A stretch of 64,000 nucleotides of DNA from Microvirga sp. SRT01 (lineage in GTDB: Bacteria > Pseudomonadota > Alphaproteobacteria > Sphingomonadales > Sphingomonadaceae): NCBI GenBank assembly GCA_018139225.1, contig JAGSNX010000001.1, positions 682,001 to 746,000 of the forward strand, written 5' to 3'. Below the pieces are notes generated by a model that searched no databases, was not told where the DNA came from, and was given only the letters and a program-made list of their open reading frames with translations. Shown in pieces: positions 46,674 through 55,028 of the stretch (its first letter is position 1; the number at the start of each line of letters is the position of its first letter). The position numbers were made by a program, and so were the translations under genes.

Positions 46674-47942
46674 TTGAAGATCGCCATTTTCGGCCTCGGC
46701 TATGTAGGATGCACCGCCGCTGCGTGCATCGGATCGCAGGGACACCGCGTCGTCGGCGTCGATGTCAGCGCCGCCAAGGTCGACGCGATCGGCAACGGAC
46801 GCTCCCCGATTGCCGAGCCGAAAGTGGACGAGATGCTGAAGGCGATCCATGCCGACGGTCGCCTTTCCGCAACCGTATCGATCGGTGCGGAACTGGACGA
46901 CACGGACATCGCGATCGTCTGCGTCGGCACGCCCAGCGGCCCCGACGGCTCGCACAACATGAGCTATATCGCGCAGGTGACGCGCCAGATCGCCGCCGCG
47001 GTGAAGCCCGATCGCACGTCACCGCTGACCGTCGCCTATCGCTCGACGATGCGGCCGGGTTCGATCGACCAGATCATCGTCCCGATCTTCCGCTCGTTCC
47101 TCGGCGACGCGGCCGACCGGGTGGTGGATCTGGTCTACAATCCCGAGTTCCTGCGCGAAGCCACCGCTGTGGACGATTATTTCCATCCACCGAAAATCGT
47201 GCTCGGCACCCGCGACGGCGGCCCATGCGCAGCGATGGATGCGCTTCACGCCGGTATCGAAGCGCCGGTCTTCCACGTTCCCTTCCGTGAAGCGGAGATC
47301 ACCAAGTTCGTCGACAATAGCTGGCACGCGGTGAAGGTCGCGTTCGCCAACGAGGTCGGCCGCGTCTGCCAGTCGCTCGATATCTCGGCGCGTCAGGTCC
47401 ACCAGATCTTCGTGTCGGACACGAAGCTGAACATCTCGCCTTATTACACGCGGCCGGGCGGCGCGTTCGGCGGATCGTGCCTGCCGAAAGACGTTCGCGC
47501 CTTGCAGCACATCGCTGCCGATGTCGGCGCCAACACGCACCTGGTCGATTCGCTGATCCGCACCAACGAGGCGCACAAGCATTACCAGTTCACGCGCTTG
47601 ATCCGCGACCTGTCGCCCGGCGCCCGCGTGCTGATCGTCGGACTCGCGTTCAAGGCGGACACCGACGACCTGCGCGAAAGCCCGGCGGTGGACATCGCGC
47701 GCAAGCTGCTCGACGCCGGATATCAGGTGCAGGTCTACGATCCCGCACTGACGCCGGAACAGTTGGTCGGTCAGAATCTCGGCTACGCCTATGCCTATCT
47801 GCCGACCATCGACACGCTGCTGGTCGATCGGGCCGCAGCCGAATCGGGAGAGTACGACCTGATCGTCTCCACCAACCGACTGATCGACTCGCTGTCACTC
47901 AGCAGCGGCGCACCCGTCGTGGACGTGAGTGCGATCCCGTGA
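46674..47942 (+). CDS. Nucleotide-sugar dehydrogenase, GDP-mannose 6-dehydrogenase (AlgD) type
   Basis: 422 residues. Seen: IAIFGLGYVGCTAAACIGSQ, PIAEPKVDEML, CVGTPSGPDGSHNMSYI, STMRPGSIDQ, YNPEFLREATAVDDYFHP, the catalytic Cys in GGAFGGSCLPKDVRAL and FKADTDDLRESPAVDIA. The GLGYVGC start and GGAFGGSCLPKD form are closest to AlgD-type enzymes, which make GDP-mannuronate; a UDP-sugar substrate is not excluded. TTG start at 46674 behind AGGGAG. Stop overlaps the GT4 start (GTGA). Confidence 0.88.
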   Translation: MKIAIFGLGYVGCTAAACIGSQGHRVVGVDVSAAKVDAIGNGRSPIAEPKVDEMLKAIHADGRLSATVSIGAELDDTDIAIVCVGTPSGPDGSHNMSYIAQVTRQIAAAVKPDRTSPLTVAYRSTMRPGSIDQIIVPIFRSFLGDAADRVVDLVYNPEFLREATAVDDYFHPPKIVLGTRDGGPCAAMDALHAGIEAPVFHVPFREAEITKFVDNSWHAVKVAFANEVGRVCQSLDISARQVHQIFVSDTKLNISPYYTRPGGAFGGSCLPKDVRALQHIAADVGANTHLVDSLIRTNEAHKHYQFTRLIRDLSPGARVLIVGLAFKADTDDLRESPAVDIARKLLDAGYQVQVYDPALTPEQLVGQNLGYAYAYLPTIDTLLVDRAAAESGEYDLIVSTNRLIDSLSLSSGAPVVDVSAIP

Positions 47943-49990
47943 ACCACGACTTCCCCACGCACATCGAGGGGCAGCCGCTCGCCGGCAAGCGCATCCTCAT
48001 CATCGTCGAGAATCTGCCGCTGCCGTTCGACCGCCGTGTCTGGCAGGAGGCGCGGACGCTGAAGGCGGCAGGCGCGACGGTGTCCGTCATCTGCCCGACC
48101 GGAAAGGGATACGAGGCGCGGTACGAGTTGCTCGATGGCGTACACATCCATCGCCACCCGCTGCCGCCCGACGGCCACGGGCCGATCGGCTTCCTGCGCG
48201 AATACAGCGCAGCGCTGTTCTGGGAAACGGTAATCGCGTGGAAGATATTCTTCACGCGCGGGATCGACGCGATCCAGGGTTGCAATCCGCCCGACCTGAT
48301 CTTCCTCGTCGCGCTGCCGTTCAAGCTGTTCGGTGTACGCTTCGTGTTCGACCACCACGACATCAATCCGGAACTGTACGAGGCGAAATTCGGCAAACGC
48401 GGCTTCTTCTGGAAGCTGATGGTGCTGTTCGAGAAGCTGACGTTCAGGACCGCGCGCGTGTCGATCGCGACCAACAACAGCTATCGCCAGATCGCGCTGG
48501 AACGCGGCGGCATGAAGGCGGAGGACGTGTTCGTCGTTCGATCCGGTCCCGACCTGTCCAAACTGAAGCAGGTTGCCCCGGTCGATCGCTGGAAGAACGG
48601 TCGCCGTTATCTCGTCGGCTATGTCGGCGTGATGGGCGAGCAGGAGGGCATCGATCTGCTCATCGACTCGGTCCAGCATCTCGTCGGCCCGATGGGACGG
48701 CAGGACATCCAGTTCTGCCTCGTCGGCGGCGGCACCAGCCTCGCCGGGCTTCAGGCGGATGTCGCTGCGCGCGGCCTCTCGGATTACATCACCTTCACCG
48801 GCCGCGCGCCGGACCAGACATTGTTCGAGGTGCTGTCGACCGCCGACATCGGGGTGAACCCGGATCGGGTGAACCCGATGAACGACAAGTCCACGATGAA
48901 CAAGATCATGGAATACATGGCCTTAGGCAAGCCGATGGTCCAGTTCAACGTTACTGAGGGGCGTTTCAGTGCACAGGACGCGTCGCTCTACGCGAAGGCG
49001 AACGATCCCGTCGATCTGGCGGAGAAGATCGCCGGTCTGCTCGACGATCCGGACGCACGTGCGGCGATGGGTGACTTCGGTCGCACCCGCGTCGAGCGCG
49101 AACTGAGCTGGACGCATCAGGTCGACCCGCTGATCGCCTTGCCGCTCCGGATCGTCGGGAGCCTGATTGTCGCACACGACGAGGCCCTTGCCCTGGATCC
49201 TGATCCACGCACGGATCAGGCCGAAGGGGAAGTTCAGCATGCGAGATCCCGTCACCGATCGGACGACGTTGTTCGTCACCGTCGCGCCGTCCACGTCCTG
49301 AAGGACGATCCCATTCCACGCCGACACGACCATCGTGTTGTCGCGAACGGTCAGCCGCCGGAAACGACCGCCAAGTGGATTGCGGAAGAAGATTCCCTGC
49401 ATGTAGCCGGTGCCGACGTTCCCCGTGACGGTGATGTCGTCCGTGCGCTGAGCCCCGGGCGTGCTCCACCCCTGAACGCAGTCGGGGTGGTCACCGTCGA
49501 CCAGCAGCGCTCCGTTCGACGCGTAGATCGGCATGATCGGCCGGAAATTCCGGCAGACGTTGTTCTGGATCATGACTTGGCTGGCCATCGTCACGTTGAC
49601 GCCGTCGGAGCGTACGCCGTCGAACACGTTCTGGTCGACACGGACGCTTGTGCTGCGACTAATCGTCAGACCGATGCGCGGACCGGTCACCCGCATTCCC
49701 GTCACGCGCACGTTCCGCGCGGAATCGACCGCTACGCCATAAGCCTGCGAAGAAGGCCCGACGATCCTGCCTCCCCTGATCTCGACCCCGGACGTATTGC
49801 GGATCGTCAATTGCGTGAACGTGGCGCGGCTGGAGTCTACGATCAGCGTAGGCGTGAAACGCCGTCTCGGCATCGTGACTTTACCGTAGTCGCCCGGCAT
49901 CAACGTCAACGTCTCGCCATTTTGCAGCGCAGCAAAAGCGTCTGCAAGCGTTGCGGGTGTCGCAGTGCGCGCCTCGGCAGGCGTTGTTGA
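47939..49990 (+). CDS. GT4-family glycosyltransferase with aberrant 3' extension
   Basis: GTG start overlapping the AlgD-like stop. Residues 1 to about 400 are a normal GT-B enzyme: ILIIVENLPLPFDRRVWQEA, FDHHDINPELYEAKFG, VVRSGPDLSKLKQ, YVGVMGEQEGIDLLID, FTGRAPDQTLFEVLSTADIG and NDKSTMNKIMEYMALGKP. After ELSWTHQVDPLIA (about 49140) the frame stays open for some 280 more codons, but these are antisense to the beta-helix gene, are Arg/Asp/His-rich and do not look like protein. The native stop is therefore probably lost; the functional enzyme may carry a nonsense tail. Confidence 0.82.
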   Translation: MNHDFPTHIEGQPLAGKRILIIVENLPLPFDRRVWQEARTLKAAGATVSVICPTGKGYEARYELLDGVHIHRHPLPPDGHGPIGFLREYSAALFWETVIAWKIFFTRGIDAIQGCNPPDLIFLVALPFKLFGVRFVFDHHDINPELYEAKFGKRGFFWKLMVLFEKLTFRTARVSIATNNSYRQIALERGGMKAEDVFVVRSGPDLSKLKQVAPVDRWKNGRRYLVGYVGVMGEQEGIDLLIDSVQHLVGPMGRQDIQFCLVGGGTSLAGLQADVAARGLSDYITFTGRAPDQTLFEVLSTADIGVNPDRVNPMNDKSTMNKIMEYMALGKPMVQFNVTEGRFSAQDASLYAKANDPVDLAEKIAGLLDDPDARAAMGDFGRTRVERELSWTHQVDPLIALPLRIVGSLIVAHDEALALDPDPRTDQAEGEVQHARSRHRSDDVVRHRRAVHVLKDDPIPRRHDHRVVANGQPPETTAKWIAEEDSLHVAGADVPRDGDVVRALSPGRAPPLNAVGVVTVDQQRSVRRVDRHDRPEIPADVVLDHDLAGHRHVDAVGAYAVEHVLVDTDACAATNRQTDARTGHPHSRHAHVPRGIDRYAISLRRRPDDPASPDLDPGRIADRQLRERGAAGVYDQRRRETPSRHRDFTVVARHQRQRLAILQRSKSVCKRCGCRSARLGRRC

Positions 49991-50050
49991 TATCAGACCG
50001 GCCGCTATGGACGCACACGCCCCCATGAACCGGTGCGTCACTATGCGCAC
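48923..50050 (-). CDS. Exported right-handed beta-helix protein with aberrant 3' extension
   Basis: GTG start at 50050 with GGGAG at about 6 nt. Residues 1-28 form a signal peptide (ends PAEA), followed by LADAFAALQNGETLTLMPGDYG, the usual entry to a parallel beta-helix, and Asn/Val/Gly-rich rungs (TIRNTSGVEIRGGRIVG, DNTMVVSAWNGIVLQD, TNNVVRSVTGSRML). The fold is that of pectate-lyase-like or glycan-epimerase proteins. From about 49150 on, the frame runs antisense through the GT4 coding region to 48923, so the last 75 or so residues are probably not native. Possible role: cleavage or trimming of the exported polysaccharide. Confidence 0.72.
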   Translation of the reverse strand: MRIVTHRFMGACASIAAGLISTTPAEARTATPATLADAFAALQNGETLTLMPGDYGKVTMPRRRFTPTLIVDSSRATFTQLTIRNTSGVEIRGGRIVGPSSQAYGVAVDSARNVRVTGMRVTGPRIGLTISRSTSVRVDQNVFDGVRSDGVNVTMASQVMIQNNVCRNFRPIMPIYASNGALLVDGDHPDCVQGWSTPGAQRTDDITVTGNVGTGYMQGIFFRNPLGGRFRRLTVRDNTMVVSAWNGIVLQDVDGATVTNNVVRSVTGSRMLNFPFGLIRAWIRIQGKGLVVCDNQAPDDPERQGDQRVDLMRPAQFALDAGATEVTHRRTCVRIVEQTGDLLRQIDGIVRLRVERRVLCTETPLSNVELDHRLA

Positions 50051-50305
50051 ACGTCACTCCCTTGATCTACATTTTGTATAACAGGGGCTCTGACATGGGT
50101 TTCGGTACAGGCGCAAACTTAGTCACCCGAGTTTCGGAACGTCTCGTCGCCTTTGTCGTGCGGCATCGGAAACGACCCTATGGTGCGTTTTAACCTCTCC
50201 GAATGGATCACCCGTCTATTCCCTCCGAACCCGCCTGCCGCCGCCGATTGCTTCCCGCATCGCACAATGTTAGCAGCCGGCAACCAGATGAAGGGGTCTA
50301 TTTTC

Positions 50306-50548
50306 GTGAGCGACGACATCCTCTCCCGTGTTCAGTCGATCATGGCCGACACCTTCGACGACGACGACCTGACGGTCACCGCCGATACGACTGCCGCCGA
50401 CGTGGAGGACTGGGACTCGCTCAGCCACATCCGCCTCGTTGTCGCCATTGAGCGCGAGTTCGGCATCAAATTCTCGAATGCCGAGATCGAGGGGTTGCAG
50501 AATGTCGGCGACCTTGTTCGTGCGATCGAAGCGAAGCAGGGCGCCTGA
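50306..50548 (+). CDS. Acyl carrier protein
   Basis: 80 residues, acidic. Seen: the 4'-phosphopantetheine site DWDSLSHIRLVVAIEREFGI with Ser38, and the four-helix ACP pattern. GTG start at 50306, with AAGGGG about 9 nt upstream; the frame is open further upstream but that part lacks ACP character. It is 12 nt from the FkbH-like gene. It is a dedicated ACP, comparable to FkbJ, rather than the fatty-acid ACP, whose partner genes are absent here. Confidence 0.9.
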   Translation: MSDDILSRVQSIMADTFDDDDLTVTADTTAADVEDWDSLSHIRLVVAIEREFGIKFSNAEIEGLQNVGDLVRAIEAKQGA

Positions 50549-50560
50549 GGGACGGTCGCC

Positions 50561-52477
50561 GTGCTGTCAGACCTGGCGTGGCTGCCCCCCGCCCCCGCAT
50601 CGATCCGTGACGATTTCAAAGCGTTGAAGGCTGCCGCCACTACACCGGACGCCGCCTTCTCAGATGCACTGACCCGTGTGTCGCTGCACCGGCTCGACGA
50701 AGGACAGCTTGCGAAGCTGGCCGGCATCGTCGGCCGCGTTGCGGGTGATCTGTCGCCGTTCTCGCGCGTGAAGCTGGGGCTGCTCGGTGACGGCACGCTG
50801 TCGTTGCTGGCTTCGGCGATCGTCGGTTCCGGCGTGCGTCACGGCTTGCTGATCGACGTGGTCGAGGGGGGTTACGGCAGTGCGGTGCAGGACGCCGCCG
50901 ATCCGTCGAGCGCGCTGCGTGCGGCCGGTTTGGACATGGCGCTGCTCGCGCTCGATCATCGCCTCGCCGGGCTGGACCGCGCGATGCCGACCGCGGCGGA
51001 CGCGGCGGCGCAGGTCGACGCGGCGTTCGGACGGATCCGGATGATCGTCGACGGAATGCGCGCGGATCTGAAAGGCCCGGTCCTCGTCCAGACGCTGTCG
51101 ACCCCCGTCGAGCCGCTGTTCGGCAGTTTCGATCGCGTCGAGCCCGGCTCGGTTTTTGCGATGGTCGAAGCCCTCAACCGCCGGCTGGCGGAATGGGCGC
51201 GCGAGGGGGGGATCGTCCTCGTCGACACTGCGCGGCTTGCCGCGTCGGTCGGGCATGAGCGTTGGGACGATCCGCGCCACTGGCATGCATCGAAGCTCGG
51301 CTTCTCGCCGGACATGATCCCCGTCTACGCTGACGTCGTCGCGCGCACGATCGGCGCGATCCGCGGCAAGGCGAAGAAGGCGCTGGTCCTCGATCTCGAC
51401 AACACATTGTGGGGCGGGATCATCGGCGACGACGGTCTGGACGGTATTGCGCTTGGTCAGGGTAATGCCACGGGCGAGGCGTTTCTGGCGATCCAGCGGC
51501 TCGCGCTCGAATTGCGCGCCCGCGGCGTCGTGCTGGCGGTGTGTTCCAAGAACGAGGATGATGCCGCCCGTCTTCCCTTCCGCGAGCATCCCGACATGCT
51601 GTTGCGCGAGGAGCATATCGCCGTCTTCCAGGCGAACTGGACCGACAAGGCATCGAACCTGAAGGCGATCGCCGAGACGCTGAACATCGGCGTCGACGCA
51701 CTCGTGTTCCTCGACGACAATCCCGCCGAACGCGCGCAGGTCCGCCGCGAACTGCCGCTGGTCGGCGTGCCCGAGCTGCCTGCCGATCCCGCGCTGTATC
51801 CGCGCATGCTGGCGGCAGCGGGCTATTTCGACACGGTCGCGCTGTCCGAGGAGGATCGGCTGCGCGCCGACCAGTACCAGGCGAACGCGCAGCGCGCGCA
51901 GATGCAGGCTGGGGCGTCCGACATGGATTCCTACCTCGCATCGCTGGCCATGACCTGCACGATCCGTCCGGTCGACTCCATCAGCCGCCCGCGGGTCGCG
52001 CAACTCATCAACAAGTCCAACCAGTTCAACCTCACGACACGTCGCTACACCGAAGCCGAAGTCGCTGCCGCCGAGGCGGACCCGCAGCGTCATGCGGTAC
52101 AAATCCGCCTCGTCGACCGGTTCGGAGACAACGGCATCATCTCCGTCCTGATCGCCGACAAGGGCGATGCGGACTGGACGATCGACACGTGGCTGATGAG
52201 TTGCCGCGTGCTCGGCCGCCGTGTGCAGGAGGCGGCACTCGCCCACCTCGTCGCAGCGGCAGGCACGGAGGGCGCAGAGCGCCTCATCGGCCATTTTGTG
52301 CCGTCACCGAAGAACCGCATGGTCGAGGATCATTACGCGAAGCTGGGCTTCACCGCCGATGGCGATCTTCCGGACGGCGGCACGCGCTGGGTGCTCGATC
52401 TCGCCGACTATACACCGCCGGTCCTGCCGATGCAGGTCGATGATCTTTTCCGCACCGAGGAGCGCCAGGCCGCATGA
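50561..52477 (+). CDS. FkbH-like HAD-IIIC protein
   Basis: 638 residues. An N-terminal SGNH-like part (about 1-270; DTARLAASVGHERWDDPRHW) is followed by the HAD domain KKALVLDLDNTLWGGIIGDD (DxDxT nucleophile), AVCSKNEDDAAR and VFLDDNPAERAQV, and a GNAT-like C-terminal domain (LINKSNQFNLTTRRYTE, LMSCRVLGRRVQEAALAHL). FkbH-family proteins take 1,3-bisphosphoglycerate, dephosphorylate it and load a glyceryl group on an ACP, here surely the one encoded just upstream. GTG start at 50561. Stop overlaps the methyltransferase start (ATGA). Confidence 0.92.
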   Translation: MLSDLAWLPPAPASIRDDFKALKAAATTPDAAFSDALTRVSLHRLDEGQLAKLAGIVGRVAGDLSPFSRVKLGLLGDGTLSLLASAIVGSGVRHGLLIDVVEGGYGSAVQDAADPSSALRAAGLDMALLALDHRLAGLDRAMPTAADAAAQVDAAFGRIRMIVDGMRADLKGPVLVQTLSTPVEPLFGSFDRVEPGSVFAMVEALNRRLAEWAREGGIVLVDTARLAASVGHERWDDPRHWHASKLGFSPDMIPVYADVVARTIGAIRGKAKKALVLDLDNTLWGGIIGDDGLDGIALGQGNATGEAFLAIQRLALELRARGVVLAVCSKNEDDAARLPFREHPDMLLREEHIAVFQANWTDKASNLKAIAETLNIGVDALVFLDDNPAERAQVRRELPLVGVPELPADPALYPRMLAAAGYFDTVALSEEDRLRADQYQANAQRAQMQAGASDMDSYLASLAMTCTIRPVDSISRPRVAQLINKSNQFNLTTRRYTEAEVAAAEADPQRHAVQIRLVDRFGDNGIISVLIADKGDADWTIDTWLMSCRVLGRRVQEAALAHLVAAAGTEGAERLIGHFVPSPKNRMVEDHYAKLGFTADGDLPDGGTRWVLDLADYTPPVLPMQVDDLFRTEERQAA

Positions 52478-53400
52478 CCGACAGCCCCTATGCCCATTAC
52501 CCGAACATCGCCCGGCTGGTCGACGCGGTGGTCGATGTCTGGCCCGATCACGGCACCTATCTGGAGAAGAGCTTCGGCGCGCGCACCGACTCGCTGCTCG
52601 ACACCAGCGACAAGATGGCGGCGGCGGTGCTGGAACTGGCGGCGGACGACGTGCGCGGCACGGCGGAGGATTATCGCTGGCTTTGCGACCGGATTCGCGA
52701 GGAGGAACTGAACTTCGCACGCACCGACGCCTATCGCTTCTCGACCTTTGAGGAGACGAACGCGCACGTCTATTCCGACGACGAGTTCATGAAGCGGTAC
52801 ATGAACGGCCTGCTGTTCAGCCATGTCCTGTGGTTCATGCACGCATCGTCGCTGCACTTCTTCGCGCAACGCCTCGCCGCGCGGGTGAAGGCCGGTGGCA
52901 AGGTACTGGAGGTCGGCTCGGGCCACGGGCTGCTGCTGTTCCTGTGCCTGCGCGACCTGAAGATGCGCGAAGCCGTTGCATGGGATCTGTCGCCCGTGTC
53001 GCTGGAGCATACCAAGGCCGCCCTCGCGCGGCTGGGTGCCGAGGGGCGCGCGCGCTTCGCGGTGCAGGACATGCATCAGGCGGAGGCGACTGGCGAGCAG
53101 TTCGACCTCGTCATTCTCAGCCACCTGCTCGAACATCTCGACGATCCCATTCCGGCATTGACGACCGTCAAGAAGCTGCTGAGCAAGGACGGCGTGCTGT
53201 TCGTCAACGTGCCGCTCAACGCGCCGATGCCGGATCACCTGCAATTGCTGCGCGATCCGTCGGAAGCCGAGAAGATGCTGGTCGATGGCGGCTTCCGCGT
53301 GCTGGAGATCGCGAGCCACACGACGCAGGCGATGCCGCTGGGCAAGGCGTTGAAGCGCAAGGCCGCGGTCACCTGCTCGATCATCGCCGAACCGGCCTGA
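52474..53400 (+). CDS. Class I SAM-dependent methyltransferase
   Basis: 308 residues. An N-terminal helical part of about 130 residues precedes the methyltransferase core: motif I KVLEVGSGHGLLLFLCL, AWDLSPVSLEHTKAAL, FDLVILSHLLEHLDDPIPAL and LFVNVPLNAPMPDHLQLL. Starts at the ATG overlapping the FkbH-like stop. In methoxymalonyl-ACP pathways an FkbG O-methyltransferase acts beside FkbH and FkbJ; here it could O-methylate the ACP-bound glyceryl group or a sugar. Substrate is inferred from the context. Confidence 0.85.
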   Translation: MTDSPYAHYPNIARLVDAVVDVWPDHGTYLEKSFGARTDSLLDTSDKMAAAVLELAADDVRGTAEDYRWLCDRIREEELNFARTDAYRFSTFEETNAHVYSDDEFMKRYMNGLLFSHVLWFMHASSLHFFAQRLAARVKAGGKVLEVGSGHGLLLFLCLRDLKMREAVAWDLSPVSLEHTKAALARLGAEGRARFAVQDMHQAEATGEQFDLVILSHLLEHLDDPIPALTTVKKLLSKDGVLFVNVPLNAPMPDHLQLLRDPSEAEKMLVDGGFRVLEIASHTTQAMPLGKALKRKAAVTCSIIAEPA

Positions 53401-53466
53401 GAGACCTGCCGAATGACGCGCAAGACAGCCGTATCCATCGTCGATGTTCGGGTTCGATAGCGCGGC

Positions 53467-55011
53467 ATGCTGTTCAACTCGCTTGTCTTTATCTTCTTGT
53501 TCCTGCCGGTGGTCGTCGCCGGCTATTGGGCGCTCGCGGCAACGGGGCGGCATCGTCCGCGCCTGATCTGGCTCGCCGCCGCCAGCCTGTTCTTCTACGG
53601 CTACTGGGCGCCGCGCTACATCCTGCTGCTCGTCTTCTCGATGACGGTCAATTACCTGCTCGCGGCGGCGATACAGCGCCTGCCGGAGGGCGCCGGGCGG
53701 CGACGGAATCTGCTGATCGGCGGCATCGTCTTCAACCTCGCGCTGTTGTTCTACTTCAAATATTTCAATTTCTTCATCGACAATCTGAACGCGGTCACGG
53801 GCGCCGGCATCACGATCGCCCGGATCGTCCTGCCGCTCGCCATCTCGTTCTTCACTTTCCAGAAGATCGCGCTGCTGTTCGACGTGTACCGCAAGAAAGT
53901 ACGGCTCGGGCCGGTGACGGAATACGTCACCTTCGTGCTGTTCTTCCCGCAGCTGATCGCCGGACCGATCGTCCATTATTCGGAACTCGCGCCGCAGCTG
54001 GCGGATCGGCCGCGGCTGTCGGCGGCGTCGCGCAACATCCTGATCGGCCTCATCATTTTCGCGATCGGCCTGTTCAAAAAGACCGTGCTGGCCGACACCG
54101 CCGCGCTCTACGCCAGCCCCATCTTCGACGCCGCACGCGACGGTTCCGCGCCGGGCTTCGTCGCGGCCTGGACGGCGGCGTTCAGCTACACGCTCCAGAT
54201 CTACTTCGACTTTTCCGGCTATTCCGACATGGCGATCGGGCTGGCGCGCATGTTCGGCGTGCTGCTGCCGCTCAACTTCCACAGCCCGCTACGCTCCGGA
54301 AACATGGCCGAGCTTTGGCGGCGCTGGCACATGACGCTATCGCGCTTCGTGCAGAGCTACATCTTCCAGCCGCTGTCGATGCCGCTCGCGCGCTACGCGT
54401 CCCAACGCTTCACCGCGCCCTACGCATTCCTGGCGGTATCCACGCTCGCCCCGACCTTCCTGTCGATGGTCATCATCGGCGTCTGGCACGGCGCGGGATG
54501 GAATTTTGTGATCTTCGGCGCGATGCACGGCATCTATGTCGCCACGTACAATGCGTGGGATTTCTACTGGAAGAAGAAGCGCAAGAAGAACCCGCAGCGT
54601 CCGTGGTCGAAGGCGGCCGCGCACATCGTCACGATCCTGTGCTTCGTCGCTGCCACCGTGCCGTTTCGCGCCGTGGACGTCCATGTCACCGGCCGCTTCT
54701 TCGGCGCGATGCTCGGGCTGAACGACGGTAGCATCCCGTGGTCGGCGCTGGTCCCGCTGGGTGCGGCAGGCGCGGTGGCGTCGCTCACGATCGGCTGGCT
54801 GATCGTCGCGCTGCTCCCGAACACGCAGCACTTCATGACCCGCATCGAGCCTGCACTGGAATGGGCGAAGTGGCGCAAGGTTGCCCCCGCCGTGATCCCG
54901 GCGGAGTGGAAGCCGACGATCGGCTGGGCGATCGTGTCGGGCGTGTTCCTGTTCGTCGGCGTCGCGTTCATCATGCGCGGCACCACCGAATTCATCTACT
55001 TCAACTTCTGA
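53467..55011 (+). CDS. MBOAT-family membrane O-acyltransferase (AlgI/DltB type)
   Basis: 514 residues, about 11 membrane helices. Seen: MLFNSLVFIFLFLPVVVAGYW, FFPQLIAGPIVHYSEL, YFDFSGYSDMAIGLARMFG, the FHSPLRSGNMAELWRRWHMTLS block, and the catalytic His in GVWHGAGWNFVIFGAMHG. MBOATs of this type pass an acyl group across the membrane to a glycan or a periplasmic partner; DltB takes D-alanyl from a carrier protein, AlgI serves alginate acetylation. An ACP nearby makes a carrier-protein donor likely. Its SGNH-like partner follows after 17 nt. Confidence 0.93.
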   Translation: MLFNSLVFIFLFLPVVVAGYWALAATGRHRPRLIWLAAASLFFYGYWAPRYILLLVFSMTVNYLLAAAIQRLPEGAGRRRNLLIGGIVFNLALLFYFKYFNFFIDNLNAVTGAGITIARIVLPLAISFFTFQKIALLFDVYRKKVRLGPVTEYVTFVLFFPQLIAGPIVHYSELAPQLADRPRLSAASRNILIGLIIFAIGLFKKTVLADTAALYASPIFDAARDGSAPGFVAAWTAAFSYTLQIYFDFSGYSDMAIGLARMFGVLLPLNFHSPLRSGNMAELWRRWHMTLSRFVQSYIFQPLSMPLARYASQRFTAPYAFLAVSTLAPTFLSMVIIGVWHGAGWNFVIFGAMHGIYVATYNAWDFYWKKKRKKNPQRPWSKAAAHIVTILCFVAATVPFRAVDVHVTGRFFGAMLGLNDGSIPWSALVPLGAAGAVASLTIGWLIVALLPNTQHFMTRIEPALEWAKWRKVAPAVIPAEWKPTIGWAIVSGVFLFVGVAFIMRGTTEFIYFNF

Positions 55012-55028
55012 TGGAGGAGGCACCCATC

